64,000 nucleotides of DNA from Beroe forskalii (lineage: Eukaryota; Ctenophora; Nuda; Beroida; Beroidae). The number at the start of each line of letters is the position of its first letter. The first letter of the stretch is position 1. The stretch is taken from assembly GCA_011033025.1 (NCBI GenBank), contig WFMF01000117.1, positions 394,016-458,015 on the forward strand, read 5' to 3'. The position numbers were made by a program, and so were the translations under genes. The notes beneath the pieces are model-generated. The model searched no databases, was not told the origin of the DNA, and was given only the letters and a program-made list of their open reading frames with translations. Positions 36,701 to 43,700 of the stretch are shown here, piece after piece.

Positions 36701-36940
36701 CACTGGTGGGGTGGACGAGGCGCAGGTGAGTGCATGCTGGGTAGGAGAGCTGCTTTACCTGCACACCCTGCACGTGCCTTGCTCGGAACTGGGGAAGTTG
36801 TCAAATTATGGCTCTGTGTTTTTTATTTTAATCTACAAACCACATAATTATCTACAAACCACATTACAGAAGTGACAAACTATCCGTGCCCTAACCTGGT
36901 GAGTTGAAAGAGAGAAGGCATGTCGTTTGTTGGTGTTCAT
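18725..36940 (-). CDS. UVRAG: UVRAG homologue (Vps34/Beclin 1 complex subunit), 14 exons
   Basis: UVRAG is the subunit that defines the endosomal/autophagic class III PI3-kinase complex II. Minus-strand exons: 36940-36896 (tentative first exon, MNTNKRHAF), 36788-about 36600, 36219-36128, 35869-35803, 33150-33027, 27761-27592, 25557-25279, 25112-24947, 24791-24621, 24030-24002 (29 nt), 21746-21681, 20581-19447, 19265-18725. Apart from the undetermined donor of the 36788 exon, all junction phases agree. The C2 domain is visible (LLFRSVDYHFSSNPHW; ITVQIWDSERNKMIIENFV; NTVLLQMHDSVFYYN), then a coiled coil, then the most diagnostic region: ALGYTAQLVGLLSYILGIP, STIRDDITAKLDEKR and LPLYIKGKDKSYFSYGVFLL. 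The last two large exons add about 560 Ser/Pro-rich residues including ten-residue PNQPSGRVAS repeats, making a protein of roughly 1,020 residues against about 700 in human. Two genes are nested antisense in its introns. Confidence 0.9.
18846..19056 (-). repeat. Coding 30-bp minisatellite in the UVRAG last exon
   Basis: About six 30-nt units encode the ten-residue repeat PNQPSGRVAS with P(F/S/R) linkers. The frame is kept in all units, so this is a protein repeat as well as a DNA repeat. Confidence 0.85.
21104..21300 (+). repeat. Two copies of a CTCTGGCTTCTGGGGG hairpin segment
   Basis: ACCTCTGGCTTCTGGGGG(C/T)T then GCCGCCCCCAGACCCCTGCT occurs at 21104 and 21261, each able to fold on GGGGG/CCCCC. 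Flanks (GTGTAC.ACAA ... AACAGTGC) also repeat, so a roughly 155-bp unit was duplicated. Lies in a UVRAG intron. Confidence 0.6.
23214..23810 (+). CDS. Small type I membrane protein, intronless, function unknown
   Basis: 198 residues. I chose the ATG at 23214 (MLVFVFVSLIGNVPSARAQG), which gives a clean signal peptide; the frame extends upstream only to a TTG. The mature part is a mostly helical extracellular region of about 130 residues with several N-glycosylation sites (NSST, NLTS, NATN) and no cysteine pairs, followed by one membrane segment (LILILVPSVLICILTVILML) and a short basic tail (KIYAKKKLSNK). No family recognised. It lies antisense inside the UVRAG intron between the exons at 24002 and 21746. 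AATAAA at 24199 could be its polyadenylation signal, which would make its 3' UTR overlap the 29-nt UVRAG exon. Confidence 0.75.
   Translation: MLVFVFVSLIGNVPSARAQGGALPRKRELLVRMSQIISEQQLLIDTVQLAANSSTVPEILDPYSDIMDRFDPAMKRNDLLQLQIELMAYQLEAARNLTSLSGLEHYFDFQVAELNATNYWDSFNSFHAEFERFSTLIQRNAQNKEDAEKTRKLILILVPSVLICILTVILMLIVAPKIYAKKKLSNKTVNAVENGTLP
24199..24204 (+). terminator. Possible polyadenylation signal
   Basis: AATAAA 390 bases after the stop of the small membrane protein gene, on its strand. Confidence 0.35.
26898..27068. mobile_element. 171-bp MITE-like element
   Basis: The left end GACAAAACACCAGCCGG ... GCACCACCTTAGAG pairs with the right end CTCTAAGGTGGTGTT ... GTGGCGTTTTGTC over about 48 bases at roughly 80 percent identity. 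In a UVRAG intron. Confidence 0.7.
28252..28709. mobile_element. 458-bp element with near-perfect 28-bp inverted ends
   Basis: Left TACCTTATTGTAGGAAATTA(AGCACTCA) and the exact inverse at the right. Inside, AATTAAGCACCATGAAATTA-like motifs recur in both orientations. No open frame, so a non-autonomous transposon. In a UVRAG intron. Confidence 0.8.
29311..31323 (+). CDS. Secreted papain-fold pseudoprotease with ShKT, sushi and kringle domains
   Basis: 670 residues, intronless. Signal peptide 1-20 (MFGVTITVLSAVALLSPALA). Residues about 25-285 follow the papain (C1A) pattern without a propeptide: RQCWNSAAFVVTGALEIW aligns to the usual QGxCGSCWAFSxxGxLE, so the catalytic Cys is Ser46; His is kept (NHHVLIVG, His229); the catalytic Asn in the NSWG motif is Asp250 (RDSRGDAW). 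An EF-hand-like loop (DDDKDGFLDGYM, 196-207) is inserted. Then two ShKT domains (about 343-379 and 384-421), a sushi domain (442-499), a kringle (about 505-605, with HNYCRNYG and LAPWC) and a Cys-rich tail. Proteolysis by the usual mechanism is unlikely; a binding or inhibitory role is more plausible (compare TINAG, which also has Ser for Cys). It is antisense inside a UVRAG intron. Confidence 0.9.
   Translation: MFGVTITVLSAVALLSPALARDVDYGLPGQPPNSRVVVMGRQCWNSAAFVVTGALEIWTEKLLGEEVKFSEQEIVDCHYSGCLELEAPQVEDILQWLRVQQRLAADDQYPEFTGKSKEDGNTCRASHAPNALQLEIGLTVNVDHIALDVETALEKFGSIFARINTDPKYCPGYLKTKKEIDEEANVKENYVKIYQDDDKDGFLDGYMEWFTGDDGHVIRGGESPSTVNHHVLIVGLHTDEYGVEYYIVRDSRGDAWMRRGHFLLERHLNTCGIDLAMTAVQVTVNPSAQVGCPAAFPKYCSDSLTCARADQECVPHQDTSYDFERGAPVKDKVLPDVSGRPECRDRPGYEAQCAESAKVWKNCMSPNIKAACAGSCLVCHRDECKDEEQVVGECAKYKKYCYLPAVRAMCAKTCQMHPKDCGTLSENVALIAGKNQDRVGACYPPDIANGVVEVGADGMVANGATLKITCDEGYTLMGEENYCVIQNLYGPDSRLLQECVRLGDESWAGTGGDYNGVQETTNLGTVCSNTKKAALQGKTSNNVPVEFGRAALQGSNHNYCRNYGSVGLAPWCVTDSINPDMFGNQDVQFNGVDENEDTIKVTRAQLNYCFNEPRCGAGYCDNQWFDLLGELFCSFDLMSCYLTAPMEANAQYEVCGRSCCRDILMCPETP
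31770..31962. mobile_element. MITE-like element, GCGGCGTATTACG family
   Basis: GTGGTGTCCCGAATCG ... GCGCGGCGTATTACG on the left and GCGCGCAGCACAACGC ... GGGAAACCATGG on the right form imperfect inverted ends. Related to the copies at 12911 and 62239. Confidence 0.5.
32905..32981. repeat. Near-perfect palindrome, about 37-bp arms
   Basis: AGCTTGATAAATAAATGCTT ... ATACTATGTATCG faces CGATACATAGTATC ... AAGCATTAATTCATCAAGCT with almost no loop. In a UVRAG intron just 3' of the exon at 33027. Confidence 0.85.
33310..33470 (+). repeat. Dispersed repeat, copy 1
   Basis: GGACAATAATTCTGGAGATCG ... GATGACGTCATATTG ... resembles the segment at 41405-41570 in the same orientation. Confidence 0.5.
33770..34035. 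repeat. Long inverted repeat, about 120-bp nearly perfect arms
   Basis: ATTTTTTCCCAAAACCAAAA ... TCCGCGGCGGTTTTAAGGCG ... CCATGATATGGAAAAGAACG on the left is the near-exact inverse of the right arm ending GGTTTTGGGAAAAAAT, around a short loop near 33895-33915. A transcript would form a long hairpin. No coding signal; short ORFs reported here mirror each other. Confidence 0.9.
34758..34877. mobile_element. 120-bp MITE with 33-bp perfect inverted ends
   Basis: CAATGATACAACACTTTAGT(GACGAACAATATG) and its exact inverse flank about 54 bases of unique sequence. Confidence 0.85.
35112..35346. mobile_element. GC-rich foldback element
   Basis: Ends GGGGGCTGGCAAGC / GCTTGCCAGCCCCC. Inside, a roughly 85-bp unit with hairpins (GGACCCTTCGGGTCC and GGGCCTTCGGCCC) is present twice. 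Composition is very unlike the AT-rich surroundings. Confidence 0.75.
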
Positions 36941-37667
36941 GAACTGCGTGCCACGCAGCACTGGTATGAGCGGGGTGTCACTCTGTCACCCGTCACATTC
37001 CAGGTATCACCTGCAGCCGGTGTTAGCACGGGGTCATGACATGGGGCTTTCTGCAGGGAATGGAGGTTTATGTTTTTCATAGAGCCGGCCAGAGGGATGT
37101 ATTGTTAATATAATACTTTAATAACATTTATAACTGATGGAACAAAAAGATATTCTTACAAGTACAATTAAATATTAATGATATAGATTGAATTCATCCA
37201 CTTGACAACTTGATGTGATAAAGGAGAAACTGCATGATTACTTGATGTATCATAATATCATAAATAATAATCTCATGGATTATTACATTTTAGAAAAATT
37301 TACATTTTAAAAACGTGCTATCAAAAATCCGTTCATTATTCAACAAAAAAAGGAACTATGGTCTAGGTATAAGATAGAAAAATGGATTGTCCGATTCATT
37401 ATGCATTCTCATTTAACCCACAAAATTTAAAAGATACATGCCCTTGCAATTAGTTTTAACTTGTTTGAAAGACAAACGTAGGTAATTCACTTTCGAAATG
37501 ATCAGAGAATACCACACAGATCTTATATATTGGATAAAAGAGGTTTTGTGTCGCTATGTCGCATATGACATACAGACAGCATGACGTAACCAATTCACCA
37601 ATCCAAACCAAAATGGCTTCAATCTGCGTCTCCATGACCACAACGACACCTAACACTCCATATCACG

Positions 37668-37922
37668 ATGAGTTAATCTTCACGAGGAGTTCATATCACG
37701 AGGAGTTCAAATAACGAGGAGTTCATATCACGAGGAGTTCAAATAACGAGGAGTTCATATCACGAGGAGTTCAAATAACGAGGAGTTCAAATAACGAGGA
37801 GTTCAAATAACGAGGAGTTCATATCACGAGGAGTTCAAATAACGAGGAGTTCATATCACGAGGAGTTCATCTTCACGAGGAGTTCATATCACGAGGAGTT
37901 CAAATAACGAGTAGATCTTCAC
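37668..37922 (+). repeat. Minisatellite abutting the COQ4 stop codon
   Basis: About fourteen 16-18-bp units ACGAGGAGTTCA(A/T)AT and variants. The last unit (CTTCACGAGGAGG) runs into the COQ4 coding sequence: read on the minus strand, CCTCCTCGTGA is the end of the ORF including its stop. Confidence 0.85.
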
Positions 37923-38902
37923 GAGGAGGCAGTTGGGGCCACTGAGATCCGGTACTTCTTCCTCATTTCACTGACATCGCACTCCAACTCCCGCTCAAAG
38001 TAGATGTTCATGAAGAAAGCACTGGACCTCCCGCAGGCTACGCCCCAGGGAATCTGTTGAGAGAGGAGGAATCTCTTCTCTGACAGGGAAAGGGGGAGGG
38101 GTCCGAAGACGGCGGAAAGACCACACATGGGCAGCTCCGTTTGGAAGAGCTCGTACCATTTCAATGCGATTTCTTCGGGAACTGTTACACCAAGGCCTGC
38201 AGGTATGTCGAGTTGGAAACAGCTTTGATTGGGAGATTATTAAAATTTACAAATACTTTCGTATGTTGATGGAAGGTTATGAGTTTTCAGATAATAGAGG
38301 AGTGATCTATCGTCCAAATACTACATTACCTACCCAACACCCGATACCTACCAGTGAGTGCGTGTAGGAAGTCGTGGTTCTCCCTGTACCGAGTCATCAC
38401 GTACGCCAAGGTCTCGTCCTCCACGAACTTAGTGCTCGCCCGCTGCGCACTCAGTCCGTTGTCCGACATGAAGCGGAAGTAATGCTTCCCAAAGGTGTGA
38501 TCTGGTAGCCCGGACAGATACTCCATGTCCACTGTGCTCTCCGTGACTCGCGGCCGGTCAGCCAGGATTTCACGGCCTGCGGACTGGAAGTTCGATGTTC
38601 TGGTTGAATTTATACACGATGGGCAAAGCAGCAAACATTATTTACATTCTATTTAAATGTGCCAAGAGATTTCATAAACACGTTCATATTGGACACGCAA
38701 CCTTCGTCAACGAATCTACCGCTTGCCACCACAACTCACCAGTTTTGTTCATCTGCATCTTCTGGTGCATGTTCCTGAGAGCGGTTAGTCCGGTGGTCTC
38801 CCCCAGGGTAGCTACTAGGTCACCCCGCAAGGGGTTGAGTAGTGCCCCCACGGCAGCGCCCCCAGACAGGAGCACGCGTTGTGTGGTCGTCAAGGGGATC
38901 AT
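37919..38902 (-). CDS. COQ4: COQ4, ubiquinone biosynthesis protein, 3 exons
   Basis: COQ4 is a mitochondrial matrix-side protein needed for coenzyme Q synthesis and assembly of the COQ complex. Exons on the minus strand are 38902-38740, 38576-38352 and 38196-37919; phases (1, 1) and GT-AG sites agree and give 221 residues. Family matches include [39 protein letters not shown], the metal-binding HDxxHx11E motif ([17 protein letters not shown]) assembled across the second intron, and [18 protein letters not shown]. Human COQ4 is 265 residues; the difference is mostly at the N-terminus, where the first ATG (38902) lies after an in-frame stop, so no mitochondrial presequence is seen. A further 5' exon may supply it. 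A 30-bp tandem repeat starts directly upstream. Confidence 0.92.
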
Positions 38903-38904
38903 GG

Positions 38905-39197
38905 GGCATCAGTCTACATTGCTAGGGGATAAGCCTGGGATGAGTCTACATCACTAGACGTAAGGGATCAGTCTATATTGCTAACGGATCAGGGGATGAG
39001 TCTATATTGCTAGGGGACGTTAGGGATGAGTCTACATTGCTAGGAGACGTTAGGGATCAGTCTATATTGCTAGGGGACGTTAGGGATCAGTCTACATTGC
39101 TAGGGGACGTTAGGGATCAGTCTATATTGCTAGGGGACGTTAGGGATCAGTCTATATTGCTAGGGGACGTTAGGGATCAGTCTATATTGCTGGGCGA
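38905..39197. repeat. 30-bp minisatellite just upstream of COQ4
   Basis: About nine units GTCTATATTGCTAGGGGACG(TTAGGGATCA). On the COQ4 strand each unit reads GCAATATAG then ACTGATCCC; the sequence before the COQ4 ATG is GCAATGTAG then ACTGATGCCCCATGATCCC, so the array seems derived from the edge of this exon. Confidence 0.85.
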
Positions 39198-40400
39198 AAA
39201 TAGAGAGTAAGAGGATCATTGTACATTGAGATTCGGGTGAGATTAGAACTAATCTTCCATCAATCAATGAAAATGTTAGAGGAATAGAAGCTAAGTTTCT
39301 TAATTTGTCAAGAAACTGCAAACATTTGACACTTGACAGAATTAGTGAAACGCAAATAACTTCAAAAACAAAATCCCAAAAACAAGGAATAGCGTATCAT
39401 GTTAAATATCACTCGTAAACCAAACTTTATTAACTTTATTGAATCTTAAAAAGTTCATTATTTGGAAGTTTAAATACGATATTATATATAGTATCATCAA
39501 ATTGCTTGTAAAAAGCGACAATAAATTAATTTATAGAATTTTAAAAACTTTCAATCCTACGGAACTAATAATTCATAATATAAATTATTTCAACTATTTT
39601 CATGAGGAGGATGTATTACGGCAGCAAACATCTGCCCAGAGCCCATTTCACATAAAAACGACGTGCGAGAACAAGCAATTTACAAATGATAGTGAGTCAC
39701 TCTCGCTTTCTTAGAAATAATATCACTCGTCTTAAAAACAAAAAAGTTTGCTGCGAAATGATAATAACCAGCAATTATACCAAGGCTGCCTATAATGGCT
39801 ACATAATATACATTTCATATACAAATATTATGCAGATGTACCAGAATCAATAAAACGTTTGTGATAGAAACTAGCAACGTACAAATATCGGAAAATACAC
39901 ACACGAATTTTCCTTACCATGGTTCAGTTTACAGTTCTGGTTGATTTTTGGGTTTCACGTTACAACAAGTGGTTACCGTTACTCATTTAGCTTACACACA
40001 ATATTGAATAGTGGGAGAAGATTTACATACGATAAAACGCGGGCCGATGTTTTGGTTAACTTTTCAAATGCCGAATTTCGAACAGCATTCCGATTTACCC
40101 AATGCAGAACTAAAATATTCAACAAAAAACAGTTTATTCGTGACTCTGCTTAGGAAACTGCTTAGACACAGAATGTTGCTGCATGTAATATACACGTAAA
40201 TAAGAGGCAACTTGTTGTAAATTTTGATGGTACACAGCGTCACAGAATATAGCAAATGGTAAAAACATCAAACTTACAAATATTTCTTACATCATTGGTT
40301 GATAAAAGATAAGACATAAATTGGTTGTTATAGACAAACTCGAAGTATCAACATCTTTCATTACGGATTGATCACTATAGATGGTTGAAGGATGTCACAT
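39198..40400. other. No gene seen
   Basis: AT-rich spacer between COQ4 and the next minus-strand gene. Several short frames exist; none has family features or good splice contexts. Confidence 0.55.
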
Positions 40401-40479
40401 CACCACAAAATTACAACAGTGACGTTACACAATAGTAAGAGATTAAACCATGTAACGTTACAGTTGTTAGTGGTTACAT

Positions 40480-40735
40480 CATGTGAGGCTACAGTTTTTA
40501 CATCACATGATGTTATTTACACCAAGTCACATCACATGATGTTATGGTTACACCATGTAACATCACATGATGATAGTTACACCATGTAACATCACATGAT
40601 GTTAGTTACACCATGTAACATCACATGATGTTAGTTACACCATGTTACATCACATGATGTTAGTTTCACCATGTAACATCACATGATGTTATTTACACCA
40701 TGTAACATCACATGATGTTATAGTCACCACCACCA
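40480..40735. repeat. Palindromic 28-bp minisatellite
   Basis: About nine units containing ACATCACATGATGT with GTTACACCATGTA between. Each core is an inverted repeat. Located directly 3' of the securin-like gene's stop codon, so probably in or near its 3' UTR. Confidence 0.85.
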
Positions 40736-40756
40736 CATAGTAACCTCACACACACG

Positions 40757-43700
40757 TTACAGGATGAGGTTATCAAACGACAACTCCAGGAGTTCTGCCA
40801 GCTGTCTGTCCAGGTCCGGGGTACTGGGGATGTCAGGCAACTCATCGTCATCTGACAGAGCGTCATACAGCTGCTGGTAGCTGTCGTTAAAACACCCTGA
40901 GGGGAATTCTAGGTTAAAACATCCTGAGGCGAATTCTAGGTTAAAACAGTTGGAGGGGGATACTATGTAAAATCAGTCGGATACAAAGTTAAAACACCCT
41001 GGGAGAATTACAAGTGGTTACTTCGTACTTGACACAGCTGGACAATCTGTCGGCTGAAAATTACATTTACGAGATTTTGAGTTAAGGGTAAAAGCCTTCA
41101 GTATACAGTACCTAAAGGAAAGAAGAGATCAATCAGAGGATTGGGATGTAATAACTTTCTCACTAAAGAGTCTCAATACAAAATAATGTACCTTCTAACT
41201 CGAGAGTATTATAGCCGGGTACAAGATTAAAAGAGTCTAAACCTGTCAAGGGTACATGTTTAGGCAGGGCCATTTGACACATAGCTAAACAGTAATTACC
41301 CAGCAGCATCCAATATCCGCACATTTACACAACGCTACTTCCACTTCAGTCAGCAGAGCTCGGTATGAAGTTGATCTAAGTCGAGCATTACCATGTCGAG
41401 ACATCTTTATGTGGGACAATAATTTAGGAGATCGAGATTTTATTGGTTCGAAAATATGAGGATTTTGTTTGATTAGACTACCAATGTTAACGTATGTTGA
41501 TGACGTCATATTGCGATTTTATGGAGCGCGGAAAAATGGGGATCGTCCCCAATTATCCATAAAAATCCCAAAATTCCTTTCCACATTATAATGCGGTGGA
41601 AGTCTTACTGTACTGCTTGTTACACAAGGAACTGACAACGTAAGGTAGATTCGTTCTGCAACTTCAGCTTCTTGCAATGTGTGTGCGTTTGAATGTGATA
41701 ATATGTTTCGTAAGGTAAATGAGGGGACTGCACACTATTACTGAACAACTGGTATCACTTTTTGATATAACCCTCATTCTATCCAAACCCACACACCTGT
41801 ACTGTTTACACCTGTGCAGTCGGTACACTAGTTACAGCATAGCACATGTCGGTGGTTAATAACACCGGAGGTGTTTGGGCAAATCATTAGGACACGTGAA
41901 CTCTAAATCCAGTGGGTTGATTATAAGTGGGTTAGAGCAACATTCACTGAATTGTTGACTGCAAAGAATTGATTTCTAATTCAGTGACTGTAGAATTATA
42001 CCCGAAAAGATTTGATCACAATTTTATTATAGCCATAGGAGCAGTGGTCAATAGATCCCTGATATTCTCGTGTAACCATGATAAGATAAATTGTCAAATA
42101 TCCAGCGTTTGCTATTTGGCATCTCATACTCTCATATTCACATAAATAATACCATTTAAGCATTTTCATGCGGGTTAAATAGTTCATACCACCAAAACCC
42201 TGTAACCTTCTTATAACCACTGCCTATTCACTGTTACGTCTCTAATTAATCGTTATGTCTATGATATTGAAAGCCAACATACCATGTAAAAGTGAGTGTC
42301 GATTTCACTCATTTAAAAACGTCGTTTTATAACACTACTCACGGATTGAGATTTCACTGATGCTCTCCCTCGTCACATCCACGTCACTCAAAGTAGAGAG
42401 TTCCAGTTCCAAGCTCGATGAGGATTTGTCTGGCACTGGAATGATTCGGTGTAGTATGCTTTTAATAAGAAAAAATTTCGATAAAAAGCAGGGCTTTTGG
42501 CACGTCCTAGAATGGTCTTAAAACATTTATTTCTATAAATGAAATGATTTTATGTCCCAGAGTCACTGAATAACAAGTATGAATTTTGTTACAAAAACTG
42601 TGGTGCACATCGATTGGTAAGTGTGTTCTCCAAATAATATATTTTGATGCCAATACTACACCCAACCACACACAGAATAACACTTGGTATCCTGTTATCT
42701 CATAACCGCGTGTATTCTGAAGAAATACACACATTTCCCTTCCCTCACATGTACAACCTTGTGTTTAATAACTTGTGTCAAATTACAGTTCGGGAAGTGG
42801 GGCTCCATCCTTGTGTGGTTAGTTGAGTGAGAGACAATATTTCAAGTCTCGGGTTCAGAAATAATAAAACACTGTAATTGCCAAGTTCCACAACACGAAT
42901 AACCACAACGAGCTGACTTTTTAATGCAAAGTACTTTCAAATCATCATCATCAGTGCAAAAGTCATTGAGTTACCTATTAAAATTTACCGGTTAGCATGT
43001 AAAGTTGAAAACCTTATATACAAATATCATAAATAAAATGGAAATTGAAAACCATGAGTGATAAATAACCTAGTGATGATAGGTTAATGGCTTAATAAAT
43101 TAAATTAAAATTGGTAAGCAATTTTTTAAAAACTGCCCTGAATTATCAATAAGTTAAAAGTCAAAATTCAAAGCAATTAGTTATACCTATTGGGTCAGAA
43201 ACATTTAGACCATATGGTCTTAATGTATTGAATTTATTAATAAAAAATTGTTCTGATTTGGTTATGTTCTCCTGCTCTACATATCTTATTATATAAAATT
43301 GATAGAGTTTGTTGAACCCAGCCTTGGTCCGAATGTTGTGCTCGATTGCATGTGCTGCAAGGGTATTTTCGTCACTAATGTCTCCAGTGTTTTTAATATC
43401 AAGTTTGTCATTGAGAGTGTTTCGGTGCTCACTAATTCTGGTCCTAAGGGGCTGCACTGTTTTACCTATGTATGCTTTGTGACACTGGGTACACTGGGCT
43501 CCGTAGTTTATGTTAAATGCATTACAATCACCACCAGCACAAGTATAAGAAATGTTTCCTATTGTGAGGACTGATTTCTCAGACATCACAGTGCATGCTT
43601 CACATGGTCTGCCCCGTTTGCTACTATTTAGTGCTGTACATCTGGTGGTGACCGAACCTCGGCTAGGATTCAAACAGATTGAACGTTGGCTATACAGTAA

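Noticed and set aside
38905..39197. Regular 30-bp repeats resembling a CRISPR array
   Set aside because: Units are contiguous without unique spacers and the genome is animal; it is a minisatellite.
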